Assembly: GCF_965227725.1 (NCBI RefSeq)
Contig: NZ_CBDDGH010000005.1
Coordinates: forward strand, 248,001-312,000
DNA: 64,000 bases
Origin: Shimia sp965227725
GTDB taxonomy: Bacteria > Pseudomonadota > Alphaproteobacteria > Rhodobacterales > Rhodobacteraceae
Reading direction: 5' to 3'
The translations under genes were made by a program, and so were the position numbers. Below are positions 7,957 through 15,824 of this stretch, one piece after another; the stretch's first letter is position 1; the number at the start of each line of letters is the position of its first letter. The notes beneath the pieces were generated by a model. The model ran no database searches and had not been told where the DNA came from. It saw nothing but the letters and a program-made list of their open reading frames with translations.

Positions 7957-9099
7957 TTAGCCGCCTAGGCTGCCGAGGCTGCTGAGCGTGTCAGCCGAAG
8001 ACAGGGTGCCTGTGATCGCGGAGATGGTTTTGTCCCAAGTGGTGATCGGCGCTTCGGTGACATAGAGTGTGTCGCCGTCGCGGATGACAAAATCCCGTGC
8101 CATAAACATGCCGTTGGGCTTGGTCAGATCCAGCACATAGACCATGCGCTGCGCACCGTTCAGATCCTGACGGCCCAGCACGCTGTTGGCGATCACGTCT
8201 TCTTCGTTGCGGAAGACAAAGACGCCGGTCGGGTCACTGTTGGTCGGGGTGAGGCCGCCAACTTGCGCCAGCGCTTCGATGGCGGAAAGATCCTTGGAGA
8301 AGAAATTCACGCGGCTTTGTGTGCCGGTCGCGCCGAGAGCCGTGAAGGCGCGGGTGTCTTCTTCGACCAGAATGCGGTCTCCGCCGCGCAGGGCGATATC
8401 AAGGCTTGGATCATCATAGAGATCCTGGAACCAGATCTGCCCGCTGGCGCTGCCGCGCAGGATGGTGATCTGGGCAATTTCGGGCACGATGGTCACACCG
8501 CCAGCCTGCGCCAGCATGGTGGACAGCGTGCGGGTTGGACGCTCGATCGGGTAAACACCCTGCGCCCCTACAGCGCCCACAAGGGAGACGGTGGCACCAT
8601 CACCTGCGGCGCGGCGCACTTCGACCTGCGGATCCGGGGTCTGCTCTTCGAGCTTGGATGAGATGATGCGGCGGATGCCCTCAGGCGTGTTGCCCGCAGC
8701 GCGGATGCGACCGGCGTAAGGCACAAAAATGAAGCCTGCGCCGTCGACCTGCACCTCTTCAAGGATCGCCGCGACCTGGCCTTCAGGGCCCAAAAGCGGT
8801 TTGTCGACGTTTTCCCAGATTGTCAGCGCCAGCACATCGCCGGGGCGGATGGTGTCAGAACCAAGCCGGTCTGCGTTCTGGAAACTGTCAGAGAATCCCA
8901 GTGCGGGAACAATGGCGGTTGCGCGGGACACGCGGTCATTGACCTCAACGATGAAGGCGTCACCCTCACGCTGTACGGAACCGGCGAAGATTTCTTTCTT
9001 GTTTGGGCCGGACCGTGGCACCAAACTGCAAGAAGCCACAAGCGCCGCGACCGCGACCATTGTGGCGCATTTCCCCATACGGGTAGCAAAGACTTTCAC
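7957..9099 (-). CDS. Polysaccharide export (OPX/Wza-KpsD family) outer-membrane lipoprotein
   Basis: Outer-membrane polysaccharide export protein of the OPX family, likely the exit channel for capsule. 380 residues. The N-terminus carries a lipoprotein signal with lipobox LVASC near residue 24. A Poly_export domain follows (IRPGDVLALTIWENVD, then GFIFVPYAGRIRAAGNTPEGIRRII), and then SLBB-type segments (TVSLVGAVGAQGVYPI, LRGGDRILVEEDTRAFTALGATG). The start is a GTG preceded by GAGGAGA. It sits 3' of kpsS with a 93-nt gap and 5' of kpsC with 2 nt between. The gene symbol is left blank because KpsD and Wza/BexD types cannot be separated by eye. Confidence 0.88.
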   Translation of the reverse strand: MKVFATRMGKCATMVAVAALVASCSLVPRSGPNKKEIFAGSVQREGDAFIVEVNDRVSRATAIVPALGFSDSFQNADRLGSDTIRPGDVLALTIWENVDKPLLGPEGQVAAILEEVQVDGAGFIFVPYAGRIRAAGNTPEGIRRIISSKLEEQTPDPQVEVRRAAGDGATVSLVGAVGAQGVYPIERPTRTLSTMLAQAGGVTIVPEIAQITILRGSASGQIWFQDLYDDPSLDIALRGGDRILVEEDTRAFTALGATGTQSRVNFFSKDLSAIEALAQVGGLTPTNSDPTGVFVFRNEEDVIANSVLGRQDLNGAQRMVYVLDLTKPNGMFMARDFVIRDGDTLYVTEAPITTWDKTISAITGTLSSADTLSSLGSLGG

Positions 9100-9192
9100 T
9101 GCTCGGTCTCCTCGACCTTATATTTTTCTGCCTCAGGTTTTTTCGACAACTTATCGAAATAGAAACCAAAAATCCAGCGCTAGACTTAGTGG

Positions 9193-10488
9193 TTACTTCG
9201 TCACCAGCCGCAACTGTTGCCGCGGTGCCGCTGTGCCGGAGGCGAGCGCATTGTAGGGATCGTCAGGAGAAAGCATCATATCGACGACCTGCCGGAGCAG
9301 TTGTCGACGTGCGCGGGCAGAGTAAAATCCGCCGGGCACCTGACTGGTTTCCAGCAGGTAGCGGCGATAGGTTTTATAGGCGCGGTTGTCCGGGCGGCTG
9401 GCACCGGCGAAGAAGTCGGTCAGCGGTTGTTTGCTGACAAACTCGGGCTGGTCATAGACCGCGCTGCCAAAGGCTTTGAGAGGAATGCCGCGCCAGAGCA
9501 CCTGCTGCGCGGCTGTCGAATTCACGGTGACGGCAGAGCGCGCATCATTGAGCAACTGGGCCAGTTTGCCGCCGCGCACATAATGCACGCGGTCCTCAAC
9601 ATTGTGCTGCCGGGCAAGTTTGCGAATCTCCCGCCGTAGGGGCACGCGGCCGTCCTCAAGCGGATGGGCCTTGAACACCAGATGATGGTGCTGCGGCGCG
9701 CCAGCGGCAAAATTCTCAATCACCAGCGACAGGAAGTCTGTCATGCTGTCAAACGGGGAATGGGACTGAAAGCTGCTGTCATGTTCCAGCTGCAGCAACG
9801 CCAGATGGTAGGGGAAGCCGCCAATGCGGATGCGCAGCGTGGCAATGCGGCGCTCAAGCGCATGGGCGGGCATCATCAGAAGGCGTTGAAGATAGAGGCG
9901 GAATTCCCGCGTGACCGGCAGCGCCCGATGCGGGCGGAAATTGCGGTAACGCTGGTTCGTGAACATCACAAACCAATGATAGAGCGCGCCGTAAAACACA
10001 TGCTGACGGGTGTCGCCCCAATGGGCCGGGGGCAGCGGGGCCTCCATATCCGACAGCTCCAGCGCGCGCTCCATCTCGGGGATGGTCATGTCCATCAGGC
10101 GCGAGTTGCCGTTGGAGCCGCCACGCTCATAGGTCACCCAATAGGGGCGCAGATAGCCCTCTTCAAAGACATGCACCTGCACACCGGCGCGTTTGGCGAT
10201 CTCCACCGCACGGGCATGGATGGGGCGGGTGTCCCCATAAAGCACAATATCGGTGATGCCTTTCTCCGCCAGAAGGCGCTCAAAGGTGTCCGGCCAGTTT
10301 TCCAGCGTGTCGCGATAGGGAATGTAGCTTTTGCGGGCGGGCCAGAAGGCATGATCCCCGGCGTTGAAGCCGACACGCCAGACCCGCGCACCGGACCGGC
10401 GCAGCATCCGCCCAAGCGCCGCAAAAAACGGGCCGTGCGGTCCCTGTAAGAACAGGAAAGTCCTATCTGTGCCGGTGGTATTCTTCAT
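9193..10488 (-). CDS. kpsS: Capsule biosynthesis protein KpsS-like
   Basis: KpsS-family protein, which in group 2 capsules adds the first Kdo to lyso-phosphatidylglycerol before KpsC extends the linker. The 431-residue product has FLFLQGPHGPFFAALGRML at the N-terminus. HVFEEGYLRPYWVTYERGG follows around residues 108-126, then HLVFKAHPLEDGR, and VTVNSTAAQQVLWRGIPLKAFG near the C-terminus. The frame is open from a TTG at 10521; the ATG at 10488 is preferred (MKNTTGTDRTFLFLQ). It is the first gene of the minus-strand capsule unit and diverges from ribE across 179 nt. Confidence 0.85.
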   Translation of the reverse strand: MKNTTGTDRTFLFLQGPHGPFFAALGRMLRRSGARVWRVGFNAGDHAFWPARKSYIPYRDTLENWPDTFERLLAEKGITDIVLYGDTRPIHARAVEIAKRAGVQVHVFEEGYLRPYWVTYERGGSNGNSRLMDMTIPEMERALELSDMEAPLPPAHWGDTRQHVFYGALYHWFVMFTNQRYRNFRPHRALPVTREFRLYLQRLLMMPAHALERRIATLRIRIGGFPYHLALLQLEHDSSFQSHSPFDSMTDFLSLVIENFAAGAPQHHHLVFKAHPLEDGRVPLRREIRKLARQHNVEDRVHYVRGGKLAQLLNDARSAVTVNSTAAQQVLWRGIPLKAFGSAVYDQPEFVSKQPLTDFFAGASRPDNRAYKTYRRYLLETSQVPGGFYSARARRQLLRQVVDMMLSPDDPYNALASGTAAPRQQLRLVTK

Positions 10489-10667
10489 AGTCGCCAACCC
10501 TATACGCCGGAATTTAAGCAAATGTTACCCTTTCTGCGTGGCAAAATTATGGTCCAGAGGGGGCTGCTTGTGGCTCTGTTGGCCGTCCTGACGCCTACCA
10601 TGGCTTGTCTTGGCGCGCGCTGCGGCTTAGGTCTAACGCAAATCACCGGATTGGATTGGAGCGGCTC

Positions 10668-11258
10668 GTGTTTACCGGAATCATCACCGACGTTGGCAAA
10701 ATTGCGGAATTGGAACAGCGGGGCGATCTGCGCGCGCGCATCAGCACGGCCTATGACACCAGCAGCATTGAAATGGGCGCGTCGATCGCAAGCGACGGTG
10801 TGTGCCTGACAGTCATCGCCATGGGCGAAGGCTGGTATGATGTGGAAATCAGCGGTGAAACCGTCTCCAAGACCAATCTGGCGGCATGGGAAGCTGGTCG
10901 CCGTGTGAACCTTGAACGCGCGCTGAAGGTGGGGGACGAGCTTGGCGGGCATATTGTGTCCGGTCATGTGGATGGTGTGGCCAAGATCGTGAAGATGACC
11001 GATGAAGGGGACAGCACGCGGTTCACCTTTGAAGCGCCGGAGGCTTTGGCGAAGTTCATTGCCCCGAAAGGCTCTGTGGCGCTCAATGGCACCTCGCTGA
11101 CCGTGAATGAGGTCGATGGCTGCACCTTTGGGGTGAACATCATTCCGCACACCAAAGAGGTCACCACCTGGGGTGACGCGAAAGAGGGCGATCTGATCAA
11201 CCTTGAAATCGACACGCTGGCGCGCTATGTGGCGCGGCTGTCTGAAATGGGCGGCTGA
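10668..11258 (+). CDS. ribE: Riboflavin synthase RibE (alpha subunit)
   Basis: Dismutates two 6,7-dimethyl-8-ribityllumazine molecules to riboflavin. 196 residues with the classic N-terminus (M/V)FTGIITDVGKI. Two lumazine-binding barrels are present, the first with SIASDGVCLTV and GGHIVSGHVDGV, the second with VALNGTSLTVNEV, FGVNIIPHT and VNLE/INLEID motifs. The start is a GTG at 10668, 7 nt after GGAG, although the frame is open further upstream. No FMN riboswitch features are visible in the 179 nt before it. A strong terminator follows. Confidence 0.95.
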   Translation: MFTGIITDVGKIAELEQRGDLRARISTAYDTSSIEMGASIASDGVCLTVIAMGEGWYDVEISGETVSKTNLAAWEAGRRVNLERALKVGDELGGHIVSGHVDGVAKIVKMTDEGDSTRFTFEAPEALAKFIAPKGSVALNGTSLTVNEVDGCTFGVNIIPHTKEVTTWGDAKEGDLINLEIDTLARYVARLSEMGG

Positions 11259-11330
11259 GACCTGATCCCGTCACCCCGACAGACATAGCTTGCGGTTGTC
11301 GTGCTTGGGTATGTTGTCTGAACAGTTTGA

Positions 11331-11361
11331 GGCGTCGCAATGCTGCGGCGCCCTTTCTTTT
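11331..11361 (+). terminator. Terminator after ribE
   Basis: GGCGTCGCA / TGCGGCGCC forms a 9-bp stem with a tight loop, followed by CTTTCTTTT. It lies 72 nt after the ribE stop and before the convergent epimerase gene. Confidence 0.75.
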
Positions 11362-11386
11362 GCACGTGAGCCTCTGAGCCGCAGCC

Positions 11387-12439
11387 TCACCACATATCGC
11401 CAACGGTAAAGCCGTTGGGGAACGGATCGCTGGGGTCCAGCGTGTAGTTTGCGGTGCCGTAGATCCAGCCCTGGCCAGACAGGCTCGGCACGATGGCTTT
11501 GTAAGGCCCAACCGTGGTTTCGCGCAGAATACGCCCGGTGAAGGTGGTGCCCAGCGGGCCTGCGTTCACATAGTCCTGACCCACAGCCAGCTGGCCGCGC
11601 GCATGCATCACCGCCATCTTTGCGCAGGTGCCCGTGCCACAGGGGGAGCGGTCCAGAATGCCGCTGGCCGCTTCGGGCCGCGCGGGATCAAACGGGCCGG
11701 TGGAAATTGTGATGGCCCCGCGCCCGTGGGTGGCCGGATCAATCGGTGGCCCCCAGAGATTGGTGATGGTAGGGCCGGTGATCGCGGGGTTGTCGGGATG
11801 CACAACGGGGAGCTGCTCTGCGGTGGCGTGCCGAATGGCTTCGCTGACGCGCAGGATTTGCCCGCCATTGTCACCGGAGAGATCCACCCCCAGTTTCGCG
11901 GCCTCCGCCAGAACAAAGAACATGCCACCCCAGGCCACATCCACAGTGACCGTGCCAAGGCCTGCCACTTCGACCTTTGCATCCAGATGCACGGCAAAGG
12001 CCGGCACGTTTTCAAAGCTGACCGAGGTGACTTTGCCATCCCTACAGGTGGCGGTGACTTTGATAAGCCCTGCGGGGGCTTCCAAGGTCAGCTCGGTCAC
12101 AGGCTCCACCATTGGCAGGATGCCGGTTTCCAGAAGCACGGTGACCACACAGATCGTGTTGGAGCCGGACATCGGCGGGTATTCCTGCTGCTCCATGATG
12201 ATGAACCCCATGTCGGCGTCCGGATGACAGGGCGGCACAATCACATTGCAGCAGAGGCCCGGGTTGCCGCGCGGCTCACGCAGCATCTTGAGGCGGATAT
12301 CGTCGTGATGGGCCTGCATATAGCTCATGCGCTCAAACACAGTGTTGCCGGGAAAATGAGGAACGCCGCCGGTAATGACGCGCCCGGGTTCGCCTTCGGC
12401 ATGGGCTTCAACAGCGGTGATCAGTCGGTTTATGCGCAT
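11387..12439 (-). CDS. Proline racemase superfamily protein (4-hydroxyproline epimerase-like, Ser/Cys active site)
   Basis: Member of the proline racemase superfamily, which includes proline racemase, 4-hydroxyproline 2-epimerase and trans-3-hydroxyproline dehydratase. 350 residues starting MRINRLITAVEAHAEGEPGR. ATG 12439 is chosen because AGAGGA precedes it; the frame is open for 44 more codons. In racemases and epimerases both active-site bases are Cys. Here the first motif reads YPPMSGSNTICV, with Ser at the usual Cys position, while the second (RSPCGTGTCAKMAV) keeps Cys. The exact reaction is therefore uncertain. No hydroxyproline catabolic partners lie beside it; it separates ribE from ribBX on the opposite strand. 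Confidence 0.8.
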   Translation of the reverse strand: MRINRLITAVEAHAEGEPGRVITGGVPHFPGNTVFERMSYMQAHHDDIRLKMLREPRGNPGLCCNVIVPPCHPDADMGFIIMEQQEYPPMSGSNTICVVTVLLETGILPMVEPVTELTLEAPAGLIKVTATCRDGKVTSVSFENVPAFAVHLDAKVEVAGLGTVTVDVAWGGMFFVLAEAAKLGVDLSGDNGGQILRVSEAIRHATAEQLPVVHPDNPAITGPTITNLWGPPIDPATHGRGAITISTGPFDPARPEAASGILDRSPCGTGTCAKMAVMHARGQLAVGQDYVNAGPLGTTFTGRILRETTVGPYKAIVPSLSGQGWIYGTANYTLDPSDPFPNGFTVGDMW

Positions 12440-12483
12440 GGTCTGTCCTCTTCTTAAGGGAGAGCCTATGCGCAAACCGGGGC

Positions 12484-12554
12484 AGGGGGCCAGCCCCCTC
12501 ACTTGCGCAAAGCGCAAGCACACCCCCGGGATATTTGAAGAATGAGAAGCCTGG
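12484..12554 (+). repeat. Dispersed two-hairpin repeat, copy A
   Basis: Composite intergenic element: hairpin 1 AGGGGGCCAGCCCCCT (12484-12499), hairpin 2 CTTGCGC-AAA-GCGCAAG (12502-12518), then a tail from 12523 containing CCCCGGGATATTT and GAATGAGAAGCCTGG. The same architecture recurs at 17939-18005 (minus) and 37140-37212 (plus). This copy lies between the divergent epimerase and ribBX genes. Confidence 0.85.
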
Positions 12555-12677
12555 GTGGCTTTCCGGGGCAAGCTCTGGGGACATAGGAGGGCGATTTTGC
12601 ACCCAGGGTCGCCGTTCCTGCACTTTCATTCAGAGCACGCATGGGCTATCTGGGCGGCAACAGTGCGGAGATGACAG

Positions 12678-13799
12678 ATGTCTTTTGAACAGCCCGGCCC
12701 CGTTGAGCAAAGCCTGCGTGATGCGATCAGCCCGATTGAGGAGATCATTGCAGAGGCGCGCAATGGCAAGATGTATATCCTTGTGGACCATGAGGATCGT
12801 GAAAACGAAGGGGATCTGATCATCCCGGCCGAATTCGCCGACGCGGCGGCGGTCAACTTCATGGCCACTCATGGGCGCGGGCTGATCTGCCTGCCTATGA
12901 CCGCTGAGCGGATTGACACTCTGGGGCTGCCGATGATGGCGGTGAACAACTCCTCTCGGCACGAGACCGCTTTCACCGTGTCGATTGAGGCGCGTGAGGG
13001 GGTGAGCACCGGGATTTCCGCCGCAGACCGCGCGTTGACCATTGCCACCGCGATCAATGAGCAGAACACCATGGCGGCGATTGCCACACCGGGGCATGTC
13101 TTCCCGCTGCGCGCCAAGCGTGGCGGTGTGCTGGTGCGCGCCGGTCACACCGAAGCCTCGGTGGATATTTCACGCCTCGCAGGCTGTCACCCCAGCGCGA
13201 TGATCTGTGAGATCATGAACGAGGACGGCACCATGTCCCGCCTGCCGGAACTGGTGGAATTTGCCCAAAAGCACGACCTGAAGATCGGCACGATCAGCGA
13301 CCTGATTGCCTATCGTTCACGGGTGGACAATGAGGTGGTGGAAACCTCCCGTGAGACCGTGACCTCGGAATATGGCGGCGATTGGGAGATGCGCATCTTC
13401 ACCGATCAGATCCACGGCATCGAGCATGTGGTGATGATCAAAGGCGATATCACCACGCCTGAGCCGGTTCTGTCGCGCACCCATGCACTGCATGAGGCGG
13501 GAGATGTGCTAGGCCTTGGGCCAAAATCGGTCAACGAGCTGCCCACGGCGATGCGCAAGATTGCCGAGGAAGGCCGCGGCGTGGTCTGCCTGTTCCGCGA
13601 AGTGCGCCACAGCCTTTATGCCGATGAAGACGAAGGCCCGCGCATTGTGAAACGCACAGGGCTTGGGGCGCAGATCCTCTCCAACCTCGGTTGCAAGGAG
13701 CTGATCCTGCTGACCGACAGCCCGGAAACCAAATATCTCGGACTGGACGCCTATGGGCTGTCCATCGTGGGCACACGCCCCATTCTCTCGGAAGGATAA
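12678..13799 (+). CDS. ribBX: 3,4-dihydroxy-2-butanone-4-phosphate synthase with degenerate GTP cyclohydrolase II domain (RibBX)
   Basis: Makes the four-carbon unit of riboflavin from ribulose 5-phosphate. 373 residues. The N-terminal RibB domain has VDHEDRENEGDLI, THGRGLICLPM, FTVSIEAREGVSTGISAADRA, GHVFPLRAKRGGVL and RAGHTEASVDIARL-like motifs. The C-terminal half has GTP cyclohydrolase II shape but lacks the zinc-binding Cys triad: where active RibA has a C-x-SECLTGD...CDC pattern, this protein reads SRTHALHEAGDVLGLG. It therefore fits the RibBX variant known in proteobacteria, and a true RibA is expected elsewhere. ribH starts 4 nt downstream. Confidence 0.93.
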   Translation: MSFEQPGPVEQSLRDAISPIEEIIAEARNGKMYILVDHEDRENEGDLIIPAEFADAAAVNFMATHGRGLICLPMTAERIDTLGLPMMAVNNSSRHETAFTVSIEAREGVSTGISAADRALTIATAINEQNTMAAIATPGHVFPLRAKRGGVLVRAGHTEASVDISRLAGCHPSAMICEIMNEDGTMSRLPELVEFAQKHDLKIGTISDLIAYRSRVDNEVVETSRETVTSEYGGDWEMRIFTDQIHGIEHVVMIKGDITTPEPVLSRTHALHEAGDVLGLGPKSVNELPTAMRKIAEEGRGVVCLFREVRHSLYADEDEGPRIVKRTGLGAQILSNLGCKELILLTDSPETKYLGLDAYGLSIVGTRPILSEG

Positions 13800-13803
13800 G
13801 ACC

Positions 13804-14355
13804 ATGGCAGGCGCAGAAAAACACTACATCATGCCGCGCGCAGAGTTCGACAAGCCGGTCAAGCTCGCCATCGTGATGTCGCCTTACTACAAGGACATCG
13901 CTGACAATATGCTGGCGGGCGCTGTGGCGGAGATCGAAGCCGCAGGCGGCACCTATGAGGTGGTCGAAGTGCCCGGCGCGCTGGAGATCCCCACGGCGAT
14001 TGGCATTGCCGAGCGCATGAGCAACTTTGACGGTTACGTGGCGCTGGGCTGTGTGATCCGGGGCGAGACCACCCATTACGAAACAGTCTGTAACGACAGC
14101 AGCCGCGCGATCCAGCTTCTGGGGCTGCAGGGGCTGTGTATCGGCAATGGCATCCTGACGGTGGAGAACCGCAAGCAGGCCGAGGTGCGCGCCGATCCGG
14201 AAGATCAGAACAAAGGTGGCGGTGCGGCCGCTGCGGCCTTGCATCTTGTGGCGTTGAGCCGTAAGTGGGGCGCTCAGCGCAAGGGAGTCGGCTTTTTGCC
14301 CGACACCGAAGAACTCAAGATCGCTGGTCAACTCAAGGACAATCCAACGGCATGA
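13804..14355 (+). CDS. ribH: 6,7-dimethyl-8-ribityllumazine synthase RibH
   Basis: Condenses the RibD- and RibB-derived precursors into lumazine, the substrate of RibE. 183 residues, with VMSPYYKDIADNMLAGA, VEVPGALEIPTAI, YVALGCVIRGETTHYETVCND and GNGILTVEN. The ATG at 13804 lies 4 nt after the ribBX stop, and its GGAAGGA ribosome binding site is the last ribBX codons. A longer N-terminus starting at 13753 would overlap ribBX and is rejected. The stop overlaps the nusB start (ATGA). Confidence 0.95.
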   Translation: MAGAEKHYIMPRAEFDKPVKLAIVMSPYYKDIADNMLAGAVAEIEAAGGTYEVVEVPGALEIPTAIGIAERMSNFDGYVALGCVIRGETTHYETVCNDSSRAIQLLGLQGLCIGNGILTVENRKQAEVRADPEDQNKGGGAAAAALHLVALSRKWGAQRKGVGFLPDTEELKIAGQLKDNPTA

Positions 14356-14822
14356 CCCTTTCAGGTAACCAGAAACGTAAGATGAAATCCGCCTCCCGGC
14401 TCTATACGGTGCAGGCGCTGTTTCAGATGGAAAGCTCACACCAGACCGTAGATCAGGTGCGGGTGGAGTTTCTGGACCACCGGTTTGGCGCCGAGGTGGA
14501 TGATGGCACGGATATGATCGAGGGCGATGTGGAGCTGTTCCGCAAAACCCTTGAAGATGCGGTGAACTATCAGGCGCCAATTGACCAGATGACCGACCGC
14601 GCGCTGGTGGCAAAATGGCCGATTGACCGGATTGACCCGACCCTGCGCGCGCTGTTCCGTGCGGCGGGTGCCGAGATCCTGCAAAGTGAGACCCCACCCA
14701 AGGTGGTGATCACCGAATATGTCGGCATTGCTGCGGCCTTCTTCCCCGACGGCAAGGAATCCCGCTTTGTGAATGCGGTGCTGGATCACATGGCGCGTGA
14801 GGCCAAACCGGAGGCGTTCTAA
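14352..14822 (+). CDS. nusB: Transcription antitermination factor NusB
   Basis: RNA-binding component of the rRNA antitermination complex, acting with NusE (S10). 156 residues, all-helical NusB fold with KRKMKSASRLYTVQALFQME at the N-terminus, PIDRIDPTLRALFRAAGAEIL in the middle and EYVGIAAAFFPDGKESRFVNAVLDHMAR at the end. Its ATG overlaps the ribH stop by 4 nt, so the genes are translationally coupled, closing the rib-nusB operon. No clear terminator is visible directly after it. Confidence 0.95.
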   Translation: MTLSGNQKRKMKSASRLYTVQALFQMESSHQTVDQVRVEFLDHRFGAEVDDGTDMIEGDVELFRKTLEDAVNYQAPIDQMTDRALVAKWPIDRIDPTLRALFRAAGAEILQSETPPKVVITEYVGIAAAFFPDGKESRFVNAVLDHMAREAKPEAF

Positions 14823-14847
14823 GCGCCTCCTTGCTTTCTCCAACTCA

Positions 14848-14863
14848 TTAATCGGCTGTTAAC
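14848..14863 (+). promoter_or_regulatory. Candidate CtrA binding site (TTAA-N7-TTAAC)
   Basis: TTAA (14848-14851), a 7-nt spacer and TTAAC (14859-14863) match the CtrA consensus TTAA-N7-TTAA(C) exactly. It lies just after nusB and about 135 nt before the small membrane protein at 14999. A chance match is possible. Confidence 0.4.
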
Positions 14864-14998
14864 CTTCGCGCGCCAAGGTGATCCGCGACGCGCGCGCAGG
14901 CGTATGCTGTGTGACGTGTCGTAGGACAAATATGTCGCGCCGGATTGGCTTGCCGTTTCTGACAGGCTGTCGTTTAATGAGCGAAAGGAGGCACTGCC

Positions 14999-15328
14999 AT
15001 GCCAAAGCTTATCTCTCTTTACATTCGTCAGGTCGCGATTGGGTTTGCCTTGTCCGCCGTGTTTGTCGGGATGCTGATGTATTTCAACGTGGCCAATCTC
15101 TGGCATCTGGTGAGCAGCAGCTCTGAAGGCGCGATTGCGCTGGTGGTGATGTGGGTGCTGAATGGCATCGTGTTCGCCGGCGTGCAGTTTGGCATCGCCA
15201 TCATGCGACTGAAAGACGACGATCAGCCCGGTGGCGGCAAGCGCCAGATGATGCCGGTGATGCTGGCAGAGCCGGTGCCGGTCAAAGTGGATCGCCGCAC
15301 ACCTCAACAGCGCCAGATCCGCCGCTGA
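14999..15328 (+). CDS. Small membrane protein of unknown function
   Basis: 109-residue hypothetical protein with two predicted transmembrane helices: VAIGFALSAVFVGMLMYFNV (about residues 12-31) and GAIALVVMWVLNGIVFAGVQF (about 44-64). A polar tail rich in Arg, Lys and Pro follows (KRQMMPVMLAEPVPVKVDRR). The ATG is preceded by GAAAGGAGG, a strong ribosome binding site. No domain is recognised. The start region and hydrophobic pattern support a real gene. A terminator shared with the convergent SRPBCC gene follows. Confidence 0.75.
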   Translation: MPKLISLYIRQVAIGFALSAVFVGMLMYFNVANLWHLVSSSSEGAIALVVMWVLNGIVFAGVQFGIAIMRLKDDDQPGGGKRQMMPVMLAEPVPVKVDRRTPQQRQIRR

Positions 15329-15353
15329 TCTCAGGCCACAGTAGATCGCAGCG

Positions 15354-15379
15354 AAGCGCCCCTCCAAGGGCGCTTTTTT
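15354..15379. terminator. Terminator between convergent genes
   Basis: AAGCGCCC-CTCCAA-GGGCGCTT followed by TTTT on the plus strand. It directly follows the small membrane protein gene and can also serve the SRPBCC gene ending at 15387. Confidence 0.75.
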
Positions 15380-15386
15380 GTTGGCA

Positions 15387-15824
15387 TCACTGCACGTCGT
15401 GCAGGTTGAGCAGGAAGCCGTGCCAGCCTTTGTCGAGCGCCAGGACGAGACCAAAGCCGTCCAAATCCTTGGGCAGGCCAGAGTGGGTGAGCGTCAGGCG
15501 CGTGCCACCGGGGGCGTCCTTCAGCTCCCATTCCACGGTGCTCATCTTGCCCTCCATAGGCCCCACGGTGAAATCCCATTTCATGTAGTCATGGGGTTTG
15601 GCTTCAATCACCTTGCCCCAGCACATGCGGTCGCCGTCTTTCTGGGAACGCAGCGTGTAGTCTTCACCAACCGTGAGATCCGCATCGGAAGGGTGGAACC
15701 ATTTGCCCAGCAGCTCCGACTTGGTGAGAAACGCCCAAACGCGGTCTTTGGGCACCGCGAGGAAGACGGATTTGCGAATGGTCGTGTCTTGGGAAAGTTC
15801 AGCCATTGTGCTGTCCAGCGTCAT
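15387..15824 (-). CDS. SRPBCC (AHSA1-like) domain protein
   Basis: 145-residue START/Bet v1-like helix-grip protein of the AHSA1 type. Visible landmarks are SVFLAVPKDRVWAFLTKSELLGKWFHP near the N-terminus, WGKVIEAKPHDYMKWDF, and the closing TRLTLTHSGLPK and GWHGFLLNLHDV. Such proteins are commonly paired with an ArsR-type regulator, as here: its start overlaps the ArsR stop by 26 nt. The ligand is unknown. A start at a downstream Met (MAELSQD) is also possible. Confidence 0.85.
   Translation of the reverse strand: MTLDSTMAELSQDTTIRKSVFLAVPKDRVWAFLTKSELLGKWFHPSDADLTVGEDYTLRSQKDGDRMCWGKVIEAKPHDYMKWDFTVGPMEGKMSTVEWELKDAPGGTRLTLTHSGLPKDLDGFGLVLALDKGWHGFLLNLHDVQ

Noticed and set aside
10522..10809. 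95-codon frame upstream of and overlapping ribE
   Set aside because: It overlaps ribE in another frame and has no recognisable domain; treated as a shadow.
12572..12677. FMN riboswitch before ribBX or ribE
   Set aside because: The conserved aptamer blocks (AGGGTCGG-like start, GCCCGCGAGC, GCCGAYAGT) were looked for by eye and are absent from both upstream gaps.
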